From Thermomonas fusca DSM 15424 (GTDB lineage Bacteria > Pseudomonadota > Gammaproteobacteria > Xanthomonadales > Xanthomonadaceae), in contig NZ_AUIV01000023.1 in the NCBI RefSeq assembly GCF_000423885.1, positions 9,182 through 73,181 of the forward strand: a stretch of 64,000 nucleotides of DNA, in the 5' to 3' direction. Numbering within the stretch: position 1 is the first letter of the stretch; each line of letters opens with the position of its first letter. Below, piece after piece: positions 1 to 7,752 of this stretch. The position numbers and the translations under genes are program-made. Below the pieces are notes generated by a model, which had not been told where the DNA came from, ran no database searches, and was given only the letters and a program-made list of their open reading frames with translations.

Positions 1-1146
1 CTCAGCGGGCCGGCGTGGGCGCTGACCTCGGTGCTGTTCGCCGCCTACTGGCTGCCCGAGCTCATTGCCGCGATCGACGCGCGCGATCGCCTGCACGCCT
101 TCGGTGAGGTGCTGATCGACCTGCGCTACCTGCCGTTCCTGTGGGTGGCCGCCGCGGCCGTGGCCAGCGAGGCCGGCCGTCGCCGAACCTTCGGCGGGCT
201 GGCGCTGATAGCGCTGGTGTGGACGCTGGATGCGCTGGTGGAGGCGGTCTGCGGTACCAGCCCGCTGTTCTGGTTGCTGGACCAGGCCAAGCATGCGCTC
301 AGCGGCCACGGCATGTGCACCGCCAGCGAGGTGGAGGCGGCCGACCGTCTGGCCGGCGTGCTGGGCCCGTGCAACCTCAAGCTGGGGATCGTGCTTGCCA
401 GCCTGTCGCCGTTCGCGCTGGCGGCGGCGAGGCAGCGGTTGGGCCAGCTGGGCTGGCTGGCGGCGGCGGCGGCGATCGGGCTGGTGGTGATCCTGGCCGG
501 TTCCCGCGCGTCATGGCTGACCTATGCGCTGGTGCTGCTGTGGACCGGCTGGCGCGCGCTGGGTGGGCGCAAGTTGATGGCGGTGTTCGCGGCCGGCGCG
601 CTGATGCTGGTGGTGGCCAACGTGCTGTCGCCACAGGTGCACGAACGCGTGCAGCGCACCACCCTGGCGCTGACCGCGCAGCCGGGCGGGATGGACGCGG
701 CACTGTCCGGGCGCGGCCGGATCTGGTCGGCGGCGCTGTGCATGGTGCGCCAGCATCCGCTCAATGGCGTCGGCCCGCGCGCTTTCCGCGACGAGTTCGC
801 GGCTTGCGACCCGCAGCCGGGCAGACCGGCTGCCTGGGGCAGCGGCGTCGCCTTCCATGCCCACCAGATCGTGCTGGAGGTGCTCAGCGAAACCGGCGTC
901 ATCGGCCTGCTGCTGTGGCTGGCCGGCGCCGCGCTGGGCTGGCGCGCCTGGCGCTATGCCGATGCCGGCGCACGCGAGCGCGCGCGCCCGGCCATGCTGG
1001 CGCTGGCGGTGAGCGTGTTCCCGCTCAATACCCATCTGGCCGCGTATTCGACCTTCTGGGGCAGCGTGCTGCTGCTGCTGGCGGCCCTGTATGCCGGCAG
1101 CCTGTGGGGCCGCGACGCACCGGTTGCGACCGGCCCTCAGTCGTAG
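1..1146 (+). CDS. O-antigen ligase family membrane protein, 5' end outside window
   Basis: The frame is open from the first base, so the gene probably starts upstream; a GTG at 31 is the first possible internal start. What is present (about 381 codons) is a polytopic membrane protein with many Leu/Ala/Val-rich segments. The segment GSRASW (about residue 165) and the later GVGPRAFRDEF resemble the conserved parts of the Wzy_C/O-antigen ligase family, whose members join O-polysaccharide to lipid A-core at the periplasmic face of the inner membrane. The neighbours (lipid A acyltransferase, Kdo transferase) fit an LPS role. It could instead be another Wzy_C protein such as an O-antigen polymerase. 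The 3' end overlaps the convergent acyltransferase gene by 10 bp. Confidence 0.75.
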   Translation, partial: LSGPAWALTSVLFAAYWLPELIAAIDARDRLHAFGEVLIDLRYLPFLWVAAAAVASEAGRRRTFGGLALIALVWTLDALVEAVCGTSPLFWLLDQAKHALSGHGMCTASEVEAADRLAGVLGPCNLKLGIVLASLSPFALAAARQRLGQLGWLAAAAAIGLVVILAGSRASWLTYALVLLWTGWRALGGRKLMAVFAAGALMLVVANVLSPQVHERVQRTTLALTAQPGGMDAALSGRGRIWSAALCMVRQHPLNGVGPRAFRDEFAACDPQPGRPAAWGSGVAFHAHQIVLEVLSETGVIGLLLWLAGAALGWRAWRYADAGARERARPAMLALAVSVFPLNTHLAAYSTFWGSVLLLLAALYAGSLWGRDAPVATGPQS

Positions 1147-2045
1147 CGCGAACGTCCGTCCGGCTGGCGCTTGAAGCGCCGGTGCAGCCACAGGTACTGG
1201 CTGGGCGCCTGCCGCACCATCGCCTCGATCGCCGCGTTGACCGCGGTGGAGTCGGCCACGGCATCGTCGGTGGGGAACGGCGACAGCGGTTGCCCCACCT
1301 GCAGGACGTACCGCGCACCCTCGCGGCGATGGAAGAACGGCACCACCGCGCAGCCGGTCATGCGCGCGAACTGGTGGGTGGCGGTGATGGTGGCGGCGGG
1401 AATGCCGAAGAACGGCGCGAACACCGTGTCCTTGCCGCGCATGTCCTGGTCAGGCGCGTACCACAGCACGCCGCCGCGCTTGAGGTGGCGGATTGCCGCG
1501 CGGGTGTCGCCGTTGCCGAACATCGCGCTGGCGTAGCGCAGGCGGCCGCGCAGCACCGCCCATTCCATCACCGGGCTGCGATGCCTGCGGTACATGCCGG
1601 CCAGCGGCACGTGGTCGCACAGCAGGCGTCCGCACAGTTCCAAGGTCATGAAGTGACCGGACACCAGCAGCACGCCGCGGCCCTCGGCCTGCAGGCGCTG
1701 CAGGATCTCCAGCCCCTCGATGCGGGCGCTGGCGCGCATCGGCGCCACCTCTCCCCACCAGGCGCGGGCGAATTCGAACAGGCCGATGCCGACGTCGCGG
1801 AAATTGGCGCGCAGCAGCGCCTCGCGCGCGGCATCGTCCAGTTCCGGCAGACACAGCGCCAGGTTGGTGCGCGCGGCCTCGCGCCGGTCCGGCAGCAAAC
1901 GCAGCGCCAGCCAGCCGACCGCAGCGCCCAGGGTGCGCTGCAGGCCCCAGGGCAGGCGCGCCAGCGCCATGCACTGGCCTACGCCCAGCCACACCGGCCA
2001 GTGGCGCGGGGCGAACGACGGGCGGACGGGCGGGGTCGATGTCAT
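1137..2045 (-). CDS. lpxL: Lipid A biosynthesis acyltransferase (LpxL/HtrB family)
   Basis: 302 residues, the usual size for Kdo2-lipid A late acyltransferases, which move an acyl chain from acyl-ACP to a hydroxyacyl chain of Kdo2-lipid IVA at the inner membrane. The catalytic HX4(D/E) motif is visible as H131-FMTL-E136 in SGHFMTLEL. Other family signatures are ARTNLALCLPEL near residue 60 and YAPDQDMRGKDTVFAPFFG near 195. The first 40 residues contain a hydrophobic stretch that can anchor the protein. It is divergent from waaA, which supplies the Kdo-bearing substrate, with only 80 bp between the start codons. Which acyl position it modifies (LpxL or LpxM type) cannot be decided here. Confidence 0.85.
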   Translation of the reverse strand: MTSTPPVRPSFAPRHWPVWLGVGQCMALARLPWGLQRTLGAAVGWLALRLLPDRREAARTNLALCLPELDDAAREALLRANFRDVGIGLFEFARAWWGEVAPMRASARIEGLEILQRLQAEGRGVLLVSGHFMTLELCGRLLCDHVPLAGMYRRHRSPVMEWAVLRGRLRYASAMFGNGDTRAAIRHLKRGGVLWYAPDQDMRGKDTVFAPFFGIPAATITATHQFARMTGCAVVPFFHRREGARYVLQVGQPLSPFPTDDAVADSTAVNAAIEAMVRQAPSQYLWLHRRFKRQPDGRSRYD

Positions 2046-2125
2046 GCGGGGATTCTAGTGCGTGATCCGTTGTCGCGGCCTGCGCGCATGGTCGCAGGCG
2101 GGGCAGCTTCGCTATCCTTGCAGGC

Positions 2126-3424
2126 ATGCAGGCCAATCTCACCGAACGCGTGCTGCGCGGCCTGTACTCGGCCGCGCTGTACCTGCTTGTGCCGGTCACC
2201 CTGTACCACCTGGTCTGGCGTGGTTTCCGCCAGCGCGCCTACCTGCAGCGCTGGGACGAGCGCTACGCCAGTTACCCGCAGGCGATGCCGGTGGCGCCGC
2301 TGTGGCTGCATGCGGTGTCGGTGGGCGAGGTCAATGCCGCCGCACCGCTGGTCAACCGGCTGCGCGCGCTGCGTCCCGACCTGCAGCTGGTGGTCACCAC
2401 CATCACCCCCACCGGTTCCGAGCGCGTTCGGGCGCTGTGGGGCGATGCGGTCATCCACGTCTACCTGCCGTATGACCTGCCCGGCGCGGTGGGGCGCTTC
2501 CTCGAGCACTTCCACCCGGCGCTGGCGCTGATCGTGGAAACCGAGTTGTGGCCGAACCTGCTGTTCGGCTGCCGCGACCGCGGCATTCCCACCTACATCC
2601 TCAACGCGCGCTTGTCGGCGCGTTCGCTGCGTGGCTACCGCGTGCTCGGGCCGTTGATCCGGCGCGCACTCGGCAGCGTGCACCGGGTCGCCGCGCAGTC
2701 CGAGGACGATGCGCGCCGCTTCCTCGAGCTGGGCGCGCTGCCCGAGCGCATGCAGGTCACCGGCAACCTGAAGTTCGACATGGCGACGGTGGACACGGGG
2801 GGGTTCGTCGACGAATTCCAGGCGGCGCTGGGTACGGTGCGGCCGGTATGGATCGCCGCCAGCACCCACGAGGATGAGGAGGCGGCGGTGCTGGCCGCCC
2901 ATCGCACGCTGCGCGGAAGCCATCCCGGCGCGCTGCTGCTGTGGGCGCCGCGGCATCCGGAACGCTTCCGCGCCGCCGTGCAGGGCGCGCGCGACGCCGG
3001 CTTCACGGTGGCTTCGCGTAGCGAGGAGGGCTGGCCCAGCGCCGACACCGGGGTCTTCGTGATCGACACGCTGGGTGAGTTGCTGCGCTTCTATGCCTGC
3101 GCCCAAGTGGCGTTCGTCGGCGGCAGCCTGCAGGCGATCGGCGGGCACAACCTGCTGGAGCCGGCAGCCACCGGTACCGCCATCCTCAGCGGCCCGCACC
3201 TGCACAATTTCGCCGATATCGCGCGGCGCCTGCGCGAGGCCGGGGCGATGCGGATCGTCGCCGATGCGCCGGCGCTGGCAGCGGCGCTGCGCACGCTGTT
3301 CGACGATGCCGGTGCGCGCCGGCAGCTGGCCGACAACGCGGCGCGGCTGCTGGAGGCCGGTCGCGGTGCGCTGGCGCGCACCCTCTCGATGATCGAGCCG
3401 GCGCTGCCGGCCAGGATTTCGTAG
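2126..3424 (+). CDS. waaA: 3-deoxy-D-manno-octulosonic acid transferase (Kdo transferase)
   Basis: 432 residues, close to the roughly 425 of the E. coli enzyme. WaaA transfers Kdo from CMP-Kdo to lipid IVA. An N-terminal membrane anchor (about residues 8-28) is followed by the glycosyltransferase N domain; WLHAVSVGEVNA (about 55-66) and ETELWPNLL (about 139-147) are WaaA signatures, the latter containing the conserved acidic residues. The C-terminal half has LLLWAPRHPERF and VAFVGGSLQAIGGHNLLEP, the CMP-Kdo-binding region. The start at 2126 (ATG, MQANLTERVLRGLYS) matches the family N-terminus. It is the only gene between the divergent lpxL-like gene and a repeat cluster. Confidence 0.93.
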   Translation: MQANLTERVLRGLYSAALYLLVPVTLYHLVWRGFRQRAYLQRWDERYASYPQAMPVAPLWLHAVSVGEVNAAAPLVNRLRALRPDLQLVVTTITPTGSERVRALWGDAVIHVYLPYDLPGAVGRFLEHFHPALALIVETELWPNLLFGCRDRGIPTYILNARLSARSLRGYRVLGPLIRRALGSVHRVAAQSEDDARRFLELGALPERMQVTGNLKFDMATVDTGGFVDEFQAALGTVRPVWIAASTHEDEEAAVLAAHRTLRGSHPGALLLWAPRHPERFRAAVQGARDAGFTVASRSEEGWPSADTGVFVIDTLGELLRFYACAQVAFVGGSLQAIGGHNLLEPAATGTAILSGPHLHNFADIARRLREAGAMRIVADAPALAAALRTLFDDAGARRQLADNAARLLEAGRGALARTLSMIEPALPARIS

Positions 3425-3605
3425 GAACGCACGTAACGGGCGCGAACGCTCTGTGCAAGGTCGCGCGAGAAGCATCGCGCCCTTTCAGCGCGCTCCGGCA
3501 AGAACAACCGCCGTCAACGCGCCCCTGCAGGAGCGCACCGCAGGGGCGCGACGCATTTGGCGTGGTGTCGAGAACGCGTTCGCGCCCGTGCCGTGCGTGC
3601 CTGCG
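3421..3605. repeat. Cluster of four alternating REP-like palindromic units
   Basis: Four copies of a roughly 28-bp degenerate unit of the form (T/C)AGGAnCGCAC...GGGCGCGA(A/T)CGC alternate in orientation: 3421-3449 (+), about 3473-3500 (-), about 3525-3554 (+) and 3575-3605 (-). The first and fourth are near reverse complements of each other. This is the usual arrangement of REP/BIME elements in noncoding DNA. They fill the gap between waaA and the convergent tolC gene and may act in transcription termination, mRNA 3'-end stability or as protein-binding sites. No REP-associated transposase gene is adjacent. Confidence 0.6.
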
Positions 3606-3620
3606 AAGCGTGTGCAAATG

Positions 3621-3649
3621 CGAAGAGCGGGGGCAAGCCCCGCTCTTCG
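3621..3649. terminator. Bidirectional hairpin between waaA and tolC
   Basis: A perfect 12-bp stem (CGAAGAGCGGGG at 3621-3632 paired with 3638-3649) with a 5-nt loop lies between the convergent genes waaA and tolC. There is no long T tract on either side, so strength as an intrinsic terminator is uncertain. A related hairpin core (GGGGCaatGCCCC) follows leuD at 16951. Confidence 0.55.
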
Positions 3650-3691
3650 GATATCAACGCATGCGTGCGGGCGTGGCCCGCCCCCGAGTGC

Positions 3692-5104
3692 TCAGCGCGC
3701 CGCCAGGGCCTGGTCGATGGCCTTGTCGGTGGTCAGCAGGCGGTTGATGTCCTCGACGTCGGAGACATCCAGGGTGCCGGCGGACTGCTCGAGCAGCAGC
3801 CGGCTCTGCAGGAAGTTGTACTTGGCCTGCGCGTAAGCCTGCTGCGCGGAGAACAGGGTGCGCTGGTTGTTCAGCACGTCCAGCACGGTGCGCGTGCCGA
3901 CTTCCAGGCCGACCTGCGAGGCGTCGTAGGCGCTCTGCGCCGATACCAGCGCCAGCCGCCGCGCCTCGACCTCGCTCACGCCCGCGACCAGCGCCTGGTA
4001 GGCGTTGCGGGTGTTGCGCACCAGCGCGCGCTTCTGCTGCTCGAGCTCGTCGCCGGCGACGTCGCGGCGGGCGAGCGCCTGGCGCACGCCCGACTGCACC
4101 GCGCCACCGGCGAAGATCGGCACCGACAGGGTCAGGCCGAGGCTGCGCGACCGGCTCTGGTTTTCGAACGCGGTCAACCTCTGGTCGAGATTGTTGAACG
4201 AGGTGCCATCGGTCTTGCGGTCGCCGTAGCTGCCGCCGAAGTACAGCGTCGGCCAGTGGCCGGCGCGCGCGGTCTCGACGTCGTCCTCGGCCGACTGCAC
4301 CTGGAACTCCTTGGCCTTCAGCGCCGGATTGTTGTCGGTCGCGCTCTGCACCCAGCCCTGCGCATCCCTGGCTTCCGGCAGCGCCGGCTGGAAATCGGCC
4401 GGCAGGCCCTTGAGGCTGTGCACCGGCTGGCCGGTGATCTCCACCAATGCCTGATAGGCGTCCGCGACCGCGTTGCGCGCCAGGATGGTGCTGGCGCGTG
4501 CGCTGTCGAACTGGGCGCGGGCCTCGTGCACGTCGGTGATCGGCGCCAGGCCGACCTCCAGCCGCTTGGAGGCGAAGTCGAACTGCTTCTTCAGCGCGGT
4601 TTCCGCCGCCTCCGCGGCCGCCAGCGTCTCCAGCTGCACCAGCACGTTGAAGTACGCGGCCGAGGTGCGGGTGATCAGCGCATCGCCGGCCGATTCGACC
4701 TGGAAGTCGCTGGCCTGGCTCAGCGCGCGCTGGCTCTTGAGCGCGGTGACCTTGGAGCGGTCGTAGACCATCTGGTTCAGGTTCAGGCCGGCATTGCGGA
4801 TGGTCGCGTCCTGGGTGGTATCGCTGGGAAACAACAGGCTGCCGAACACCTGGTTGCCGGTGCTGTCGGTGCGGTTCTCGGTGTAGCTGGCCTGGCCGCC
4901 GACCTGCGGCAGCATCGCCGCGCGTGCCTGCACCGCGCCTTCGCGGGTGGCCAGGCGGCCGGCTTCGGCGGCGGACAGTTGCGGGTCGCCGCTGCGCGCC
5001 AGCTCGTAGGTCTGCAGCAGGTCTTCGGCGGCGACGGTGGCGGGCAGCAGGGCGGACGTGCCGAGGACGGCAAGCAGGGCAACAGCGAGAGGACGGCGGA
5101 TCAT
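3692..5104 (-). CDS. tolC: TolC family outer membrane channel protein
   Basis: 470 residues from the ATG at 5104, which has AAGGAAG upstream as ribosome binding site; the frame is open further upstream, but MIRRPLAVALLAVLG begins a clear signal peptide cleaved near ATVAA-ED. TolC homotrimers form the outer membrane duct and periplasmic tunnel for type I secretion and RND or MFS pumps. Two internally homologous halves are seen, each with an outer-membrane-factor repeat: DLLQTYELARSGDPQL at the start of the first, and SVPIFAGG at the usual place in the second. The stop is followed by the terminator hairpin. It is probably cotranscribed with the upstream methyltransferase gene (17 bp gap) and may serve the RND pump encoded nearby, which has no outer membrane partner of its own. 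Confidence 0.92.
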   Translation of the reverse strand: MIRRPLAVALLAVLGTSALLPATVAAEDLLQTYELARSGDPQLSAAEAGRLATREGAVQARAAMLPQVGGQASYTENRTDSTGNQVFGSLLFPSDTTQDATIRNAGLNLNQMVYDRSKVTALKSQRALSQASDFQVESAGDALITRTSAAYFNVLVQLETLAAAEAAETALKKQFDFASKRLEVGLAPITDVHEARAQFDSARASTILARNAVADAYQALVEITGQPVHSLKGLPADFQPALPEARDAQGWVQSATDNNPALKAKEFQVQSAEDDVETARAGHWPTLYFGGSYGDRKTDGTSFNNLDQRLTAFENQSRSRSLGLTLSVPIFAGGAVQSGVRQALARRDVAGDELEQQKRALVRNTRNAYQALVAGVSEVEARRLALVSAQSAYDASQVGLEVGTRTVLDVLNNQRTLFSAQQAYAQAKYNFLQSRLLLEQSAGTLDVSDVEDINRLLTTDKAIDQALAAR

Positions 5105-5121
5105 GCGGCTTCCTTGACGGA

Positions 5122-5790
5122 TCAGAACTCGAAGGTCGGCACGGGCGCCGTGCCGACGAGATAGGGGAGGTCGGTTTCGAACAACGACTGGATGCGCGGC
5201 GCGTTGACGGCGTTGCCGCCGCCGTCGACGCGGACCAGCACCGCTTCCATCGCCGGCGAACGGCCACGGACGACGAACATGCGCCCGCCCGGTTGCAGCC
5301 AGTCGAGGAAATGCGCCGGGATCTCGGCCACCGCGCCGGTGACGCAGACCGCGCTGAAGCGGCGGCCGGTGCGGTAGGTCAGGGCGTCGGCGGTGATCAC
5401 GGTGGCATTGCTGATCGATTGCGCGGCCAGTTGCGTGCGCGCAGGGCCGGCGAGGTCGGCATGCAGTTCGAGGCTGACCACGTCGCGCGCCAGGCTCGCC
5501 AGGCAGGCGGTCAGGAAGCCGCTGCCGGTGCCGATCTCGAGCACGCTTTCGGTCGCGGTGGGCAGCAGCGCCTGCAGGATCCGGCCTTCCAGCACCGGCT
5601 TCAGCATGGTCTCGCCGTGCCCCAGCGGCAGCGCGGTGTCGGCATAGGCCAGCCCGCGCAGCGATTCGGCAACGAAGGCTTCGCGCGGCATCCGCGCGAG
5701 GGTGTCGAGCACGCGCACATCCAGCACGTCCCAAGGACGGATCTGCTGTTCCACCATGTTTTCACGGGCGCGGGCGAAGTCGATGCTCAT
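5122..5790 (-). CDS. Protein-L-isoaspartate O-methyltransferase-like protein
   Basis: 222 residues when started at the ATG at 5790 (MSIDFARARENMVEQQIRPW). The frame can be extended 30 codons upstream, but that extension would run through the -10 box at 5822-5827. Class I SAM-dependent methyltransferase fold: VLEIGTGSGFLTACLA is motif I (SAM binding), and GHGETMLKP sits at the position of the conserved PCMT segment. PCMT repairs isoaspartyl residues in aged proteins. Xanthomonad relatives immediately upstream of tolC are usually annotated this way, but they are divergent in the C-terminal half, so the substrate is uncertain. Confidence 0.8.
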   Translation of the reverse strand: MSIDFARARENMVEQQIRPWDVLDVRVLDTLARMPREAFVAESLRGLAYADTALPLGHGETMLKPVLEGRILQALLPTATESVLEIGTGSGFLTACLASLARDVVSLELHADLAGPARTQLAAQSISNATVITADALTYRTGRRFSAVCVTGAVAEIPAHFLDWLQPGGRMFVVRGRSPAMEAVLVRVDGGGNAVNAPRIQSLFETDLPYLVGTAPVPTFEF

Positions 5791-5814
5791 GCGGGGATAA
5801 ATCCGTTGCGGGGA

Positions 5815-5827
5815 ACCGTGCATTATA
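5815..5827 (-). promoter_or_regulatory. Probable promoter of the pcm-tolC unit
   Basis: Reading the minus strand there is a perfect -10 hexamer TATAAT (complement of 5822-5827), with predicted transcription start near 5815, 25 bp before the ATG at 5790. No good -35 hexamer is seen at 17 bp spacing (CGCCAG), so the promoter may need an activator. Confidence 0.45.
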
Positions 5828-5937
5828 GTACCGCAAGCCCCGGTCTGGCGGGCAGTCTGGCCGTACCGGTACACCAGCACGCAGTGCCGGAAGTCACCGC
5901 CACCAAGGGCGGGTCGGGGCTTGGTTCAGCCTGCCGG

Positions 5938-6582
5938 TCAGCGTTTCGCATAGGCGCGCAGGAACAGTTCCACCACGCTGGCGACATGCTCCTGCGCGGT
6001 GTCGTGACGCGCGCTGCAGCAGTAGCCGAACACCGCCCGCGCATGCAGTTCGCCCTTGAGCAGGGTGAAGAACTGGCCGGCGGCACGGACGGGGTCGTCG
6101 ATCTCCAATTCGCCGGCGGCGATGCGCCGCTCCAGCAGCGCGGTGAAGCCGTTCTGCACGCGCTGCGGGCCGGCTTCCCAGAACACCGCCGGCATCTGGC
6201 TGCCGGTGACCTGCGGCGAGCACAGGATGCGGTGCCCGGCGATCGCCTCCGGGGTCATGATCATCGCGAAAAACGCCTCGCCGATGTCGGTCAGGCGCTC
6301 GCGCAGCGGCACCGCGGGGTCGGGCTCGAACAGGCGCGTGGGCATGCCCAGTTCGCAGTGCGCGCGCACCGCCTCGGCGAACAGGCCGTCCTTGTCGCCG
6401 AAGTGGCTGTAGACGGTGAGCTTGGACACCCCGGCTTCGGCCGCGATCTGGTCCATGCTGACGCCGGCGAAGCCCTGCAGCACGAACAGCCGCTTGGCGG
6501 CGTCCAGGATCGCCGCGCGCTTGGCCAGGTCTTTCGGCCGGCCGGGGCCTGCGGGCTTGCATTCGGGGGTGTTGCGGATCAT
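5938..6582 (-). CDS. TetR/AcrR family transcriptional regulator
   Basis: 214 residues from the ATG at 6582; the much longer open frame upstream is antisense to the efflux genes and is discounted. The N-terminal helix-turn-helix is unmistakable: AAILDAAKRLFVLQGF, then VSMDQIAAEAGVSKLT and VYSHFGDKDGLF (about residues 25-72). The C-terminal ligand domain resembles the AefR-like TetR_C group (LRERLTDIGEAFF). It is divergent from an RND efflux pair and is therefore the likely repressor of that pair and of itself. The inducer cannot be inferred. Confidence 0.92.
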   Translation of the reverse strand: MIRNTPECKPAGPGRPKDLAKRAAILDAAKRLFVLQGFAGVSMDQIAAEAGVSKLTVYSHFGDKDGLFAEAVRAHCELGMPTRLFEPDPAVPLRERLTDIGEAFFAMIMTPEAIAGHRILCSPQVTGSQMPAVFWEAGPQRVQNGFTALLERRIAAGELEIDDPVRAAGQFFTLLKGELHARAVFGYCCSARHDTAQEHVASVVELFLRAYAKR

Positions 6583-6606
6583 GCCTTGGATAGTGGACTG
6601 CGGAGT

Positions 6607-6641
6607 TTGAGAACTATACCATACCCGCCAGTTCAATATAG
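6607..6641. promoter_or_regulatory. Divergent tetR/efflux control region with candidate operator
   Basis: The 81-bp gap between the TetR gene and the efflux operon holds the interrupted palindrome GAACT-N14-AGTTC (6611-6634, 24 bp span, a usual TetR operator length). A second offset pair CTATA/TATAG lies at 6614-6618 and 6637-6641. The region is AT-rich compared with its surroundings and contains a TATAGT -10-like hexamer for the minus strand (complement of 6613-6618) inside the palindrome. The operator assignment is inference. Confidence 0.4.
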
Positions 6642-6663
6642 AGCGCAAGCCGACGGAGCAGGC

Positions 6664-7749
6664 ATGAAGCTGGAAGGAAACAAGCTGCGCAAGCCGCGGG
6701 CGCGTTCGCTGGCCGCCTGCGCGCTGGTGGTGCTGACCCTGGGCGCCTGCGGGCGCGACCCGCAACCCACCGAGGCGGTGCGCACGGTGCTGGTGGTGCA
6801 GCCGGGGGCCGCTGCCGGGATGGCGGCGGAAGCCTTCGCCGGCGAGGTGCATGCGCATCAGGAAAGCGCGCTGGCGTTCCGCGTCGGCGGCAACCTGGTG
6901 CGGCGGCTGGTCGATGCCGGCGCAGCGGTGAAGCAGGGCCAGCTGCTGGCGGAACTGGATCCGGGCGATGCGCGCCTGCAGGCCAGCGCCGCGCAGGCCG
7001 ACATGGCGCGGCTGGGCGGGGACCTGGAGCGTTACCGCAAGCTTGTGGCGCAGAAGCTGATCAGCCAGTCGGCCTTCGATGCGCAGCAGGCGGCCTGGCG
7101 CGCCGCCCGCGCGAAATACGAATTGATGCGCAACCAGGACGACTACACCCGCCTGCGGGCACCCCGTGATGGCGTGATCGCCAGCCGCCAGGCCGAGGCC
7201 GGACAGGTGGTGGCGGCCGGGCAGCCGATCTTCCTGCTGGCCGGCGACGGTGGCCGCGAGGTCGCGATCGGCCTGCCCGAAGCGCGCATCCGCGATTTCC
7301 ACACCGGCCAGCCTGCGGTCGTGGAGCTGTGGAGCGCGCCAGGCAAGCGATTGCCGGGGCATATCCGCGAGATCGCCGCCGCCGCCGACCCGCAGACCCG
7401 CACCTACGCCGCGCGCGTCGCCCTGGATGGGGCGATGGCGGCGGACGCCGGGCTCGGCCAGAGCGCGCGCGTGTTCATCGCCGGTGCCGCGGGCGGCGGC
7501 CTGCGCCTGCCGCTGGCGGCGGTGCAGCGCGGCGACAGCGGTGCCACCGTGGTGTGGCTGGTGAAGGACGGCAAGGTTTACCAGCGCGCGGTGCGGCTGG
7601 GCGGTTACGGCGAGGACAGCGTGCCGGTGCTGGAAGGTGTCGGCGTGGGTGACTGGGTGGTGGCCGCCGGCGGCCACCTGCTGCGCGAAGGCGAGGCGGT
7701 GAAACCGGTCGACCGGGGCAATCGCCCGGTCGCGGCCGGGACGCGCTGA
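6664..7749 (+). CDS. RND efflux periplasmic adaptor lipoprotein (membrane fusion protein)
   Basis: 361 residues from the ATG at 6664. The N-terminus has basic residues, a hydrophobic core and the lipobox LTLGAC, so it is probably a lipoprotein anchored in the inner membrane. The order lipoyl half-motif (LAFRVGGNLVRRLVDAGAAVKQGQLLAELDP, about residues 65-100), alpha-hairpin (about 100-160), second lipoyl half (YTRLRAPRDGVIASR) and beta-barrel is that of HlyD/AcrA adaptors. It joins the inner-membrane RND pump to an outer membrane channel. It is followed after 3 bp by the pump gene and is divergent from the TetR gene. Confidence 0.9.
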   Translation: MKLEGNKLRKPRARSLAACALVVLTLGACGRDPQPTEAVRTVLVVQPGAAAGMAAEAFAGEVHAHQESALAFRVGGNLVRRLVDAGAAVKQGQLLAELDPGDARLQASAAQADMARLGGDLERYRKLVAQKLISQSAFDAQQAAWRAARAKYELMRNQDDYTRLRAPRDGVIASRQAEAGQVVAAGQPIFLLAGDGGREVAIGLPEARIRDFHTGQPAVVELWSAPGKRLPGHIREIAAAADPQTRTYAARVALDGAMAADAGLGQSARVFIAGAAGGGLRLPLAAVQRGDSGATVVWLVKDGKVYQRAVRLGGYGEDSVPVLEGVGVGDWVVAAGGHLLREGEAVKPVDRGNRPVAAGTR

Positions 7750-7752
7750 GCC

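Noticed and set aside
3557..5164. A 535-codon plus-strand frame over tolC.
   Set aside because: It is the complement of the tolC coding sequence, with no recognisable domain and no ribosome binding site.
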